Numbered from the stretch's first letter, positions 56,454 through 64,000 are shown. The stretch: DNA of 64,000 nucleotides from an uncultured Pelagibacteraceae bacterium (GCA_902596375.1 CACJTU010000002.1:62001-126000); one strand, 5' to 3'. Numbers and translations are program-made. Notes: a model not told the origin generated them from the sequence alone.

Positions 56454-57421
56454 TCTGATTTACAGGCTTCAAATCCTTCTTTTAAATTCATGGTTTCTAG
56501 GTTACGTCCAATAAACACTAGTCTAGAGCTACGTTCTTTATCGTCTGGCCATTTTCCCATTGGAGAAGCGTCCATCAACATATGAACACCTTGAAACACA
56601 TATCGATCATTTTCACCTTTGAAATCAAGTATTCCTTTAGTTCTCATAATATCTTGACCTTTTGTCTGCAAAAGTTTTCCAAACCAGTTTTGAAATTTTT
56701 CCATGTCTAAAGGTTTGTCAGATACGAATGATAAACTTGTAACATCATCATCATGCTCATGATCATGATCTGACTCAAGAAAATCTGGTTCTACCTCTAA
56801 AATACGTTTTAAACTAAATGCATCAAGATTAAGAATTTCCTTTAGTGGTGCTCCACATTTTGTTGTTTTAATAATTTTAGCAAAAGGATTAATTTTACGA
56901 ATTCTCTTTGTTACTACGTCTATATTCTCATCTTTCACAAGATCTATTTTGTTTAGTAATATTACATCACCAAAAGCAATTTGTTCCTCAGCTTCGTGAT
57001 GATCTTCAATTTGTGAGCTTAGATGAACTGCATCAGCAACTGTAACAATTGCATCTAGCTTTGTTTTATTTGCCACATCTTGATCTACAAAGAAGGTTTG
57101 AGCTACAGGAGCTGGATCTGCTAAACCTGTTGTTTCAACTATAATTGCATCAAGTTTATCAGCTCGCTTCATTAACCCACTAAGTATTCTAATTAGGTCA
57201 CCTCTGACTGTGCAGCATATACAGCCATTGTTCATTTCAAAAACTTCCTCGTCAGCATCCACCACAAGGTCATTATCAATACCTTGTTCACCAAATTCAT
57301 TTACAATAACGGCGTACTTTTGGCCGTGCTGTTCTGTTAGAATTCTATTAAGAAGTGTTGTTTTTCCAGCACCAAGAAAACCTGTTAAAACAGTAACAGG
57401 TACTTGGTGCTTGTTTTCCAT
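56450..57421 (-). CDS. COG0523 (CobW/ZagA-type) metallochaperone GTPase
   Basis: A G3E-family GTPase predicted to deliver zinc to client proteins. The N-terminal Walker A is TGFLGAGKTTLLNRIL. The metal-binding CxCC motif lies in NNGCICCTVRGDLI, followed by VETTGLADPAPV and the specificity motif LNKIDLV. A His/Asp-rich loop (ESDHDHEHDDDV, about residue 215) precedes the CobW C-terminal domain (FVGRNLE-type ending). 323 residues. It starts 9 bases after znuA and overlaps the WD40 gene, so Zur control of the whole left arm is likely. Confidence 0.92.
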   Translation of the reverse strand: MENKHQVPVTVLTGFLGAGKTTLLNRILTEQHGQKYAVIVNEFGEQGIDNDLVVDADEEVFEMNNGCICCTVRGDLIRILSGLMKRADKLDAIIVETTGLADPAPVAQTFFVDQDVANKTKLDAIVTVADAVHLSSQIEDHHEAEEQIAFGDVILLNKIDLVKDENIDVVTKRIRKINPFAKIIKTTKCGAPLKEILNLDAFSLKRILEVEPDFLESDHDHEHDDDVTSLSFVSDKPLDMEKFQNWFGKLLQTKGQDIMRTKGILDFKGENDRYVFQGVHMLMDASPMGKWPDDKERSSRLVFIGRNLETMNLKEGFEACKSE

Positions 57422-57430
57422 TAATAACGA

Positions 57431-58558
57431 TTAGCAACCTTTAAAGGATGCAGACATGTTTCTTATTAAATCAAAGTATAATGATTTTCCTGGATTTAAA
57501 GTAGCTCCCAAAGGATCCACTACTCCAGTTTTAATATTCATGTCTTTTGCAACCGCTTTAATGATATCAGGGTTAAATTGAGGTTCAGAAAATACACAAG
57601 CAACTTTATCGTGTTCAATTATCTCTCTGATTTCTGCTAGTTGTTCTGCTCCAGGCATTACATCTGTATTAACAGTAAAAGCACCTAATATATTCACATT
57701 AAATCTTTCTTCAAAATATTGGTAAGCGTCATGGAATACAATAGAAGAAACACTGCTACTTAAATCAGTCATCACATCGATTGTAAGTTTATCGATTTCT
57801 TTTAAGGCTTTAGATAAATTACTTTTGTACTTAGCTTCATTCTTAGGATCATTTTCAATTAAATGCTCAACCATCTCATTTAATATTACTTTTGCATTAA
57901 TTGGATCTAACCAAATGTGTGGATCAAATTCTCCATGTGCATGTCCTTCATGATCGTCATGCCCATGATCATCGTGATCATCTTCTTTTTTACCGTGATC
58001 ATCATGATCGTCATGTCCATGATCGTCTTCCTTTTTACCATGATCATCGTGGTCGTGATCATCTTCTTTTTTACCGTGATCATCGTGATCATGATCGTCT
58101 TCCTTTTTACCATGATCATCGTGGTCGTGATCATCTTCTTTTTTACCATGATCATCGTGGTCGTCATGTCCGTGATCGTCATGATCATCAAAAATGTTTC
58201 TTTCTCTAAACTTTAATACCTGTAATCCTTTGATTTCCATTAATTCAATTTTTTCAGCTTTTTTAGCGATTGAATTTAATGGTTTTTCCAAAAAATTTTC
58301 TAAATCTTCTCCAACCCAGAATATCAGGTCAGCATTTTGAAGCATTTTTGCATGTGAAGGTTTCATTGCAAATCCATGAGGAGACGCATAACCATCTACA
58401 ATTAAATCTGGTTTAGCAACACCATCCATTAAGTAACTGGCTAATGAATGAATTGGTTTAATAGAAGCAACTACTTTGATTTCAGCGTTTACTGATGTAA
58501 AGAATGTTAAAAATGATAGTATAGATAGTATAAAAGGTATTTTTTTTAGAGTTTTCAT
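57431..58558 (-). CDS. znuA: zinc ABC transporter, substrate-binding protein ZnuA
   Basis: ZnuA is the periplasmic zinc receptor. It has a signal peptide (IPFILSILSFLTFFTSVNA). The SPHGFAMKPSHAKML segment carries a zinc-ligand His. A very long His/Asp-rich loop (about residues 122-212) follows, and after it GEFDPHIWLDPINAKVI with another ligand His, IVFHDAYQYFEERF, CVFSEPQFNPDII and GVVDPLGATL. The loop contains five GKKEDDH-type repeats and makes the protein 375 residues, longer than most ZnuA. It is divergent from znuC across a double Zur-type operator. Confidence 0.95.
   Translation of the reverse strand: MKTLKKIPFILSILSFLTFFTSVNAEIKVVASIKPIHSLASYLMDGVAKPDLIVDGYASPHGFAMKPSHAKMLQNADLIFWVGEDLENFLEKPLNSIAKKAEKIELMEIKGLQVLKFRERNIFDDHDDHGHDDHDDHGKKEDDHDHDDHGKKEDDHDHDDHGKKEDDHDHDDHGKKEDDHGHDDHDDHGKKEDDHDDHGHDDHEGHAHGEFDPHIWLDPINAKVILNEMVEHLIENDPKNEAKYKSNLSKALKEIDKLTIDVMTDLSSSVSSIVFHDAYQYFEERFNVNILGAFTVNTDVMPGAEQLAEIREIIEHDKVACVFSEPQFNPDIIKAVAKDMNIKTGVVDPLGATLNPGKSLYFDLIRNMSASFKGC
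57955..58190 (-). repeat. in-frame tandem repeats encoding the ZnuA His/Asp loop
   Basis: Within znuA the coding unit GKKEDDHDHDDH (12 codons, 36 bases) recurs, with variants at the ends. At DNA level a 72-base super-repeat is exact for 57 bases: 58019-58075 equals 58091-58147. All unit lengths are multiples of three, so gain or loss of units by slippage would keep the frame. Antisense ORFs in the track here are products of the repeat. Confidence 0.9.
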
Positions 58559-58577
58559 AATAAAATATTTAATTGGT

Positions 58578-58610
58578 TGTTATAATATAACATTATGTAA
58601 TAATATAACA
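58578..58610. promoter_or_regulatory. double Zur-type operator between znuA and znuC
   Basis: TGTTATAATATAACA (58578-58592) is a perfect odd-centred palindrome. TGTAATAATATAACA (58596-58610) is the same with one mismatch. Both match the core of the E. coli-type Zur box (TGTTATANTATAACA). They lie 18 bases apart, centre to centre, in the 71-base gap between the divergent genes and overlap TATAAT-like -10 sequences. With zur itself in the rightward arm, this would be an autoregulatory switch for the whole locus. Confidence 0.8.
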
Positions 58611-58629
58611 TTTAGAAGTCAAGCAATAT

Positions 58630-59376
58630 ATGAGTACTGAAAACAACATATTAGTAAAATTACATAATGCTGGTTTTAAGCAGAATAATAAGTGGTTAGT
58701 TGAAGGAGTTTCTTTAACAGTGGAGAAGGGTAAAATTGTTACACTTATTGGTCCAAATGGTTCAGGCAAAAGCACTACTGCAAAAATTGCTTTAGGTATT
58801 TATAAAAATATTGAGGGCAATGTTGAAAAATACACTAACAAAGTTGGATATGTTCCTCAAAAAATTTCAATAGATTGGACCCTACCTTTAAGAGTTTGTG
58901 ATTTTATGTTACTTACAGAAAGCATTAGTGAAAAAGATATAGATGAGGCTTTATCATTAACTGGTGTAATTCATTTAAAAAATAAGAATTTAGGAAATCT
59001 TTCAGGAGGAGAGTTTCAAAGAGTTTTAATAGCACGAGCAATTTCAAAAAAACCTGAATTACTTGTACTAGATGAACCTGTACAAGGAGTAGATTATACA
59101 GGTGAAATAGCATTATATGAATTAATCAAAAATATTTCAGATACTTTGAGTTGTGGTATTTTATTAATTTCACATGATTTGCATACAGTTATGACAGCAA
59201 CTGATCATGTGGTTTGTTTAAATGGCCACGTATGTTGTTCTGGATCACCAATGGATGTTGCAAAAAATAATGAGTACAAAGCTCTATTTGGAGAAAAAGC
59301 TTCCCAAATTTTAACAGTGTACGAACATAAACATGACCATGTTCATTCTGAAGAGGGCGAAATAAAAAAAAATTGA
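58630..59376 (+). CDS. znuC: zinc ABC transporter, ATP-binding protein ZnuC
   Basis: ZnuC powers zinc import. Walker A is LIGPNGSGKSTTAKIALGI (about residue 40), the Q-loop is VGYVPQKISIDWTLPL, and the signature is LGNLSGGEFQRVLIARAI. Walker B is LLVLDEPVQGVDY and the switch His is in LISHDLHTVM. The C-terminus is His-rich (EHKHDHVHSEEGE), common in ZnuC. 248 residues. znuB starts one base after the stop. Confidence 0.95.
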   Translation: MSTENNILVKLHNAGFKQNNKWLVEGVSLTVEKGKIVTLIGPNGSGKSTTAKIALGIYKNIEGNVEKYTNKVGYVPQKISIDWTLPLRVCDFMLLTESISEKDIDEALSLTGVIHLKNKNLGNLSGGEFQRVLIARAISKKPELLVLDEPVQGVDYTGEIALYELIKNISDTLSCGILLISHDLHTVMTATDHVVCLNGHVCCSGSPMDVAKNNEYKALFGEKASQILTVYEHKHDHVHSEEGEIKKN

Positions 59377-59377
59377 T

Positions 59378-60181
59378 ATGTTTGATGATTTTTTTGTAAG
59401 AGCATTATTTGCAGGAATAGGAATTGCATTTGTAACAGGACCATTAGGTTGTTTTGTAGTATGGAGAAGATTATCTTATTTTGGTGACACATTAGCTCAT
59501 TCAGCACTTCTTGGTGTAACAATGGCATATACTTTAGATTTAAATATAGCTATTTCAGTGTTTTTAATTTCTTCAGTAATCGCATTAATCCTAATTCAAC
59601 TACAGAAAAAAACTAATTTACCTGGGGATGCTTTGCTTGGTCTTTTAGCTCATTCTTCATTAGCTGTCGGATTAGTAGTAATAGGTTTTTTAACCTTTAT
59701 TCGTTTTGATATTATGGGACTTTTATTTGGTGATATATTAGCTGTAACAACTGATGATTTATTGATTATTTGGACTGGAGGAGCTTTAATTTTATTAGTT
59801 CTTAAATTGATTTGGAAACCGTTGTTTGCATCTACAGTTAATTATGAATTAGCAGAAGCAGAAGGATTAAACCCTGATAGAGCAAAAGCTATTTTTACAA
59901 TTCTTATGGCTGCTGTAATAGCAATATCAATTAAAATGGTAGGTTTATTACTAATTACAGGTATGCTAATTATACCAGCGGCTATGGCTAGAAATATCTC
60001 AGATAGTCCTCAAAAAATGGTAATATTTTCAATTATTGGTGGATTACTGTCTGTTGTATTAGGTTTATATTCCTCGTTAGAATTTAATACATCTTCAGGA
60101 CCATCTATAATAGCTGCCTCGTTAGTATTATTCATACTGTCTTTATTTAAAATAAAACAATCGATTAAATTGAAAAACTGA
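59378..60181 (+). CDS. znuB: zinc ABC transporter, permease ZnuB
   Basis: Membrane subunit of the zinc importer, 267 residues with about seven to eight helices. Conserved blocks are ALFAGIGIAFVTGPLGCFVVWRR, FGDTLAHSALLGVTMAY, DALLGLLAHSSLAVGLV, and the cytoplasmic contact region AEAEGLNPDRAKAIF. VGLLLITGMLIIPAAMARNIS follows. It is preceded by znuC and followed 24 bases later by zur. Confidence 0.95.
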   Translation: MFDDFFVRALFAGIGIAFVTGPLGCFVVWRRLSYFGDTLAHSALLGVTMAYTLDLNIAISVFLISSVIALILIQLQKKTNLPGDALLGLLAHSSLAVGLVVIGFLTFIRFDIMGLLFGDILAVTTDDLLIIWTGGALILLVLKLIWKPLFASTVNYELAEAEGLNPDRAKAIFTILMAAVIAISIKMVGLLLITGMLIIPAAMARNISDSPQKMVIFSIIGGLLSVVLGLYSSLEFNTSSGPSIIAASLVLFILSLFKIKQSIKLKN

Positions 60182-60205
60182 TAACATATTGATAAGAATT
60201 TAAAG

Positions 60206-60604
60206 ATGCAAAAAGAACATAACCTTTCCAAAAATCAAAAAATAATTTTTGACTTAATTGATAAATCTGGTGGACCAATGAAAGCTTATTCAATCCTTTT
60301 TAATGTTCAAAAAAAAGGAATTAAAGCGCCACTACAAGTTTACAGAGCATTAGATAAATTAGTTGAAATAGGAAAAATTCATAAGATTGAAAGCAGAAAT
60401 GCTTTTATAGCTTGTCAAAATTCAAGCTGTCAGATTTCAAAAGCAACAGCTTTTTCAATTTGTGAAAGTTGTGAAAATGTATCTGAGATAAGTAATTCAA
60501 AACTATCAAAATATTTATCTAATTTTTCAGATGACTCTGGAATGAAATATAGCAAATATAATTTAGAATTTTTTGGTTTATGTAAAAAATGTAAATCAAA
60601 ATAA
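60206..60604 (+). CDS. zur: zinc uptake regulator Zur (Fur family)
   Basis: Zur is the zinc-loaded repressor of zinc uptake. The N-terminal winged helix (LSKNQKIIFDLIDKSGGPMKAY to VYRALDKLVEIGKIHKI) contacts DNA. The C-terminal part is Cys-rich, with CQNSSCQ, CESCENV and a final CKKCK, which would form structural and regulatory zinc sites. 132 residues, short but complete. Location in the znuCB arm together with the double palindrome upstream supports Zur over Fur. The next gene's ATG overlaps its stop. Confidence 0.92.
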   Translation: MQKEHNLSKNQKIIFDLIDKSGGPMKAYSILFNVQKKGIKAPLQVYRALDKLVEIGKIHKIESRNAFIACQNSSCQISKATAFSICESCENVSEISNSKLSKYLSNFSDDSGMKYSKYNLEFFGLCKKCKSK

Positions 60605-61602
60605 TGAGCACAGTTTCATTAACTTTAGACGAAATATTTGAACTAGCTAAAAAAACTCTTTTGGCAAATGGTTGTGATGATGAAACAGCATCAATTTTGT
60701 CAGACTTGATCAGAAATGCTGAAAGAGATGGTTCTGTATCACACGGTTTATTCAGATTACCAGCATACGTTACTGGTCTTAAAGGTGGAAAGATAAATGG
60801 AAAAGGGAAACCTGAAGTAAAAAAAATATCTCCATCTGTAATAAAAGTTGAGGGTAATAATTGTTTAGCGCCTGTTGTATTAAATAAAGGTTTGCCTGAA
60901 TTAGCAAAAGCTGCAAAAGAAAATGGTGTAGCTGTGTTAGCAATAAATAATTCACATCATATGGCTGCTATGTGGCCTGAAACAGAGAAATTAGCAGAGG
61001 AAGGTTTAGTTGCATTTGCTTGTACATCTTACAAGCCTGCTGTAGCACCTGCTGGCGCAATAAAACCTTTATTTGGAACAAACCCAATTTCATTTGCTTG
61101 GCCACGTCCTGGTAAAACACCGGTTGTTTATGATATGGCAACAGCTTCAATGGCAATGGGTGAAGTTCAAGTTGCTAAAAGAGAAGGGCACAAAGTTCCA
61201 CTTGGAACTGGTTTAACTAAAGATGGTAAAGAAACAACTGATCCAGGGGAAATTGCAGATGGTGGAGTTTTATTACCATTTGGTGGTTACAAAGGATCTG
61301 CAATTGCAATGATGGTAGAATTAATGGCAGGAGCTTTGGTTGGAGATAATTTTAGTTTTGAAACTGCAGCCAAAGATAATAATGATGGTGGTCCTCCAAG
61401 TGGCGGTGAATTCATACTAGCTATTAACCCAGATAAAACTTCAGGTACTAATTGGCAAAAACATGCTGAGGAATTTTTTGAAAAAATGAAATCAATGGGC
61501 GAAGTAAGATTACCTGGAGAAAGACGTCATAAGAATAGAATGGATACTGGTCCAAGAAATATTAACGAAGAATTAGTAAATAAAATTAAATCTTTAAGCT
61601 AA
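60604..61602 (+). CDS. Ldh2-family reductase, DpkA-like (pyrroline-2-carboxylate / piperideine-2-carboxylate reductase)
   Basis: A member of the malate/lactate dehydrogenase-like Ldh2 fold, which uses NAD(P)H. The segments NNSHHMAAMWPETEKLAEEGLV and LFGTNPISFAWPR, then LLPFGGYKGSAIAMMVELMAG, resemble Pseudomonas DpkA, which reduces cyclic imines to proline or pipecolate. Substrate is therefore inferred as delta1-pyrroline-2-carboxylate or delta1-piperideine-2-carboxylate. 332 residues. It overlaps zur by one base (TAATG), so it may be read from the Zur-controlled promoter. It is convergent with xth (9-base overlap). Confidence 0.82.
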   Translation: MSTVSLTLDEIFELAKKTLLANGCDDETASILSDLIRNAERDGSVSHGLFRLPAYVTGLKGGKINGKGKPEVKKISPSVIKVEGNNCLAPVVLNKGLPELAKAAKENGVAVLAINNSHHMAAMWPETEKLAEEGLVAFACTSYKPAVAPAGAIKPLFGTNPISFAWPRPGKTPVVYDMATASMAMGEVQVAKREGHKVPLGTGLTKDGKETTDPGEIADGGVLLPFGGYKGSAIAMMVELMAGALVGDNFSFETAAKDNNDGGPPSGGEFILAINPDKTSGTNWQKHAEEFFEKMKSMGEVRLPGERRHKNRMDTGPRNINEELVNKIKSLS

Positions 61603-62370
61603 ATTAATCTCAATTGGTGTGTGATCAGAAGGCTTTTCTCTTCCACGTGGATCTTTATTAATATTAATATCTTTAATTTGATCAATCATAGAATTTGAAA
61701 CTAAAAAATGATCAATCCTCATGCCATTATTTTTTTGCCATGCACCCCTCATATAATCCCAAAATGTATATCCTTCTTTATCTTCATAAAAATGTCTGTA
61801 GACATCATTAAAACCAAGATTAATCATTTCTCTAAATTTTTTTCTTATTTCAAGTCTGTATAAAGCATCGTCTTCAAAACTTTTAACATTGTAAACATCT
61901 TCAGCTGATGGAATTATATTGAAATCACCAGCTAATATAATATTTGGATTTTTTTTAGATAAACTTTTTAATTGTTTTATTAATTGATTAAGCCAATCTT
62001 TTTTATAATCATATTTTTCTGTATCTACAGGATTACCATTAGGGGTGTAAATATTTATTAATTGTATATTTTTTTTCTTATACTCAAATTCAGCTGAAAT
62101 TATTCTTGATTGTTTTAACTTATCCTTAATTAAATCTGTTTTGACATTTTTTAATTTATTTTTTGAGATGATCGCTACACCATTATAACTTTTTTGACCA
62201 AATACATGACTTTCATAGTCCATTGATGAAAAATCATCATATGGAAAATTAACATCTTCAGTTTTGATTTCCTGCATCATTAAAATATCAGGTTTATATT
62301 TTAATAAATAGCTTTTGATATTTTCAATTCTTGCTCTTACCGAGTTTACATTCCAAGATGAAATGAGCAT
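61594..62370 (-). CDS. xth: exodeoxyribonuclease III
   Basis: Xth is the main AP endonuclease for base-excision repair. ISSWNVNSVRARIENIKSYL, LMMQEIKTED with the metal-binding Glu, YSHNGVA-type SYNGVAIISK, LAGDFNIIP, the GYTFWDYMRGAWQKNNGMRIDHFL block and KPSDHTPIEI with the catalytic Asp-His pair are present. The track starts at 62400. The ATG at 62370 (MLISSWNVNS) is the usual family N-terminus and overlaps the erpA stop by one base. 258 residues. Confidence 0.95.
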   Translation of the reverse strand: MLISSWNVNSVRARIENIKSYLLKYKPDILMMQEIKTEDVNFPYDDFSSMDYESHVFGQKSYNGVAIISKNKLKNVKTDLIKDKLKQSRIISAEFEYKKKNIQLINIYTPNGNPVDTEKYDYKKDWLNQLIKQLKSLSKKNPNIILAGDFNIIPSAEDVYNVKSFEDDALYRLEIRKKFREMINLGFNDVYRHFYEDKEGYTFWDYMRGAWQKNNGMRIDHFLVSNSMIDQIKDININKDPRGREKPSDHTPIEINLA

Positions 62371-62687
62371 TAAAGAGAGAATGAAACTCCACAACCACAC
62401 GATGATTTGGTTTGTGGATTAGATATTTTGAATTGTTCACCTATAAGTTCTGAAACATAATCTACCTCAGATCCTTTAAGCAAATCAGCTGAAGTTTTAT
62501 CAATTAAAATATTTTGATAATTTAAATCATCATCTTGTTTTGATTTATCAAATGTAAATTCATATTGAAAACCAGAACATCCTCCACCTTTGATAGCGAT
62601 TCTAAAGAATGATCCTTTGTCTTTTTTTGACAATAAATTATCTATTTGTTTTAACGCTTTATCCGTAAATTTAATTTCTTTAATCAT
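62370..62687 (-). CDS. erpA: iron-sulfur cluster insertion protein (ErpA/HesB family)
   Basis: An A-type carrier that passes Fe-S clusters to target enzymes. The three conserved cysteines are in KGGGCSGFQYEF and the C-terminal SSCGCGVSFSL. The IDKTSADLLKGSEVDYVSEL region is typical. 105 residues. The erpA-xth and divergent dgt-argS arrangement is common in alphaproteobacteria. Clients in this window could include LipA and IlvD; that is a general inference. Confidence 0.93.
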   Translation of the reverse strand: MIKEIKFTDKALKQIDNLLSKKDKGSFFRIAIKGGGCSGFQYEFTFDKSKQDDDLNYQNILIDKTSADLLKGSEVDYVSELIGEQFKISNPQTKSSCGCGVSFSL

Positions 62688-62737
62688 GTCTGAACACTGA
62701 TATTACTAATATAATACTTAATTATTTAAATTAAAGG
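62688..62737. promoter_or_regulatory. divergent promoter region, erpA and dgt
   Basis: Within 50 bases a perfect TATAAT lies at 62710-62715 on the plus strand, with no good -35 at the right distance. A Shine-Dalgarno sequence AAAGG (62731-62735) precedes the dgt ATG at 62738. No element was found for the leftward erpA promoter. Confidence 0.35.
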
Positions 62738-63856
62738 ATGAAAAAAGACACTTTGTTAGGAGTATTTAAAAGTAAAGGCAGACTTAATAAAGAGGCTAAT
62801 TCAAAATATAGATCTCCTTTTCAACGTGACAGAGATCGTATAATTCATAGTGCATCATTTAGAAGACTAAAGCATAAAACCCAAGTATTTGTTAACACAG
62901 AAGGGGATCATTTTAGAACCAGGATTACTCATTCAATTGAAGTTGCTCAAATAGCAAGATCAATTGCAAAATATCTAAAATTAAATGAAGATTTAGCAGA
63001 AACCTTAAGTCTTGCTCATGATTTAGGTCATACTCCATTTGGCCATGCAGGAGAGGATGCTTTAGATGAATGTATGCAAAATTATGGAGGTTTCGATCAC
63101 AATCTTCAGACACTAAGAATAGTAATGTTTTTAGAGAATAAATATTTTAAATTTGCTGGATTAAATTTAACTCTTGAAACTTTAGAAGGACTTTTAAAAC
63201 ATAATGGACCAGTAGATGATCTAAGCATGATCAATAAACTAATTGGATCAAAAGTTTTCAAAAATAAAATTAACTTTAATACGTATCCATCATTAGAAGC
63301 TCAAATATCAGCAATATCAGATGATATTGCCTATAATAATCATGATATACAGGATGGAATTAAAGCAAACCTATTTAAACTTGAGGAACTAGTTGAATTA
63401 GAATTTTTTAAAGACATTTATCAAAAATATAAAAATAAAATAAATAAAAAAAATTATAAAATTGCTATTTATCAAATTATCAGAGATTCAATAGATATTA
63501 TGATAAGAGATTTACTAAGTAATACAGAGAAAAATATTAAAAAATTTAAAATTAAGTCATTAAAAGATGTATCAAAATCAAATCAATTAATTGTTTCTTT
63601 TTCAGATAAAATAGAAAATTCAGAGCAAGAAATCAGATCATTTTTAAGACATAGAATGTATGACAATAAATCGGTGCTTAATAAGAATCAAAGAGGCAAA
63701 ATGATAATTGAGAAATTATTTAAAATAATTAAATCAAATCCTAGAAAATTTCTTACTAAAGAGCAATTGACTAAAGACAAATATAGAGCTATTTCAGATT
63801 TTATATCTGGTATGACAGATAGATACGCAATTAACCTATATAACAATAATAAATGA
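62738..63856 (+). CDS. dgt: deoxyguanosinetriphosphate triphosphohydrolase-like protein
   Basis: An HD-domain dNTPase that helps control nucleotide pools. YRSPFQRDRDRIIHSASFRRLKHKTQVF precedes the HD motif residues: His in TRITHSIEVAQIARSIAK, and His-Asp in LAHDLGHTPFGHAGEDALDE. ISDDIAYNNHDIQDGIKA carries the last metal ligand. 372 residues matches the shorter alphaproteobacterial type (not E. coli Dgt, about 505). The stop overlaps the argS ATG as ATGA. Confidence 0.94.
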   Translation: MKKDTLLGVFKSKGRLNKEANSKYRSPFQRDRDRIIHSASFRRLKHKTQVFVNTEGDHFRTRITHSIEVAQIARSIAKYLKLNEDLAETLSLAHDLGHTPFGHAGEDALDECMQNYGGFDHNLQTLRIVMFLENKYFKFAGLNLTLETLEGLLKHNGPVDDLSMINKLIGSKVFKNKINFNTYPSLEAQISAISDDIAYNNHDIQDGIKANLFKLEELVELEFFKDIYQKYKNKINKKNYKIAIYQIIRDSIDIMIRDLLSNTEKNIKKFKIKSLKDVSKSNQLIVSFSDKIENSEQEIRSFLRHRMYDNKSVLNKNQRGKMIIEKLFKIIKSNPRKFLTKEQLTKDKYRAISDFISGMTDRYAINLYNNNK

Positions 63857-64000
63857 ATATTTTTGAATTATATTTAGATAAAATTAAATCAATTATTGTT
63901 GAACTTAGTAAAAAAAATCAACTCATCGTTCCAGAAAGTTTAAATGGTATTAATGCGGAAATACCACCCCCAAAATTTGATTGTGATATTTCAACTAATG
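63853..64000 (+). CDS. argS: arginyl-tRNA synthetase, N-terminal fragment (runs off window)
   Basis: An ATG at 63853 overlaps the dgt stop and opens a frame that runs to the window edge without a stop, encoding 49 residues (MNIFELYLDKIKSII and later INAEIPPPKFDCDIST). This matches the start of class I ArgRS, whose N-terminal domain has a PP-x-x-x-GD/CD-type segment before the HIGH motif. The dgt-argS order is conserved in alphaproteobacteria. It is not in the ORF track because it is open-ended. Confidence 0.85.
   Translation, partial: MNIFELYLDKIKSIIVELSKKNQLIVPESLNGINAEIPPPKFDCDISTN

Noticed and set aside
57955-58190. Regular repeats considered as a CRISPR array
   Set aside because: Units are contiguous, in frame and encode His/Asp protein repeats; there are no unique spacers and no cas genes.
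57901-58216. His- or Met/Ile-rich ORFs on both strands over the znuA loop
   Set aside because: They arise because the tandem repeat has no stop codons in several frames. znuA is the real gene here.
1-64000. Prophage, insertion sequence, integron or other recent transfer
   Set aside because: No transposase, integrase or phage genes, no flanking repeats at the tRNAs, and the gene order is that of a core alphaproteobacterial chromosome.

Overview
The window is a gene-dense, strongly AT-rich stretch of an alphaproteobacterial chromosome. It has many 1-10 base gene overlaps, Lys/Asn/Ile-rich proteins, and no mobile elements, phage genes or CRISPR arrays. Gene content and order (dnaE, rpsB-tsf-frr-uppS-cdsA-dxr-bamA-skp-fabZ-lpx, trp-lexA, eno-ftsB-lipA, ntrYX-trkAH, aapJQMP, pst-pho, znu-zur, erpA-dgt-argS), together with genome streamlining, point to a SAR11 (Pelagibacterales) bacterium. 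That assignment is inferred from composition and synteny, not from a database search.

Region 1 (1-13909, all +) starts with the 3' part of dnaE. A candidate pseudoknotted rpsB leader follows, then one long run for translation factors (rpsB, tsf, frr), isoprenoid and phospholipid synthesis (uppS, cdsA, dxr), outer-membrane assembly (bamA, skp) and lipid A synthesis (fabZ, lpxD, lpxA, lpxI, lpxB). pyrH and rseP, which usually sit in this run, are absent here.

Region 2 (13886-21298, all -) holds gltX, lexA with its own SOS box, trpC-trpD-trpG-trpE and a PpiD-like membrane chaperone lacking a recognisable isomerase domain. Region 3 (21355-27806, +) holds tpiA, secG, pyrG, kdsA, eno, ftsB, lipA and a Coq10/RatA-type START protein. 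Region 4 (27799-29851, -) holds a CinA-type amidase, pgpA and ispDF. Region 5 (29876-35818, +) pairs the NtrY/NtrX two-component system with TrkA/TrkH potassium uptake; NtrX has a degenerate sigma-54 activator domain.

Region 6 (35847-41360) holds tRNA-Arg, the general amino-acid ABC transporter aapJQMP (an 18-bp palindrome lies before aapJ and a strong terminator after it), a small XRE regulator, and tRNA-Asn and tRNA-Cys on the minus strand. Region 7 (41485-54229, +) is the overlapping run valS-ilvD-manC-phoR, followed by pstS and pstC-pstA-pstB-phoU-phoB. pstS and pstC each carry a Pho box of the same architecture.

Region 8 (54238-61602) contains a PhyH-type dioxygenase and then a zinc-homeostasis locus. 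znuA, a COG0523 GTPase, a WD40 protein and a small Cys-motif protein run leftward; znuC-znuB-zur and a DpkA-like reductase run rightward. Two Zur-type palindromes sit between the two arms. Region 9 (61594-64000) holds xth and erpA (-), then dgt and the start of argS (+).

No gene-free stretch exceeds 300 bases; the longest gaps (about 130-190 bases) are described as features. The best candidates for something under-described are the zinc locus with its WD40/small-protein partners, the rpsB leader pseudoknot, and a recurring arrangement in which the predicted transcription start nearly coincides with the start codon.
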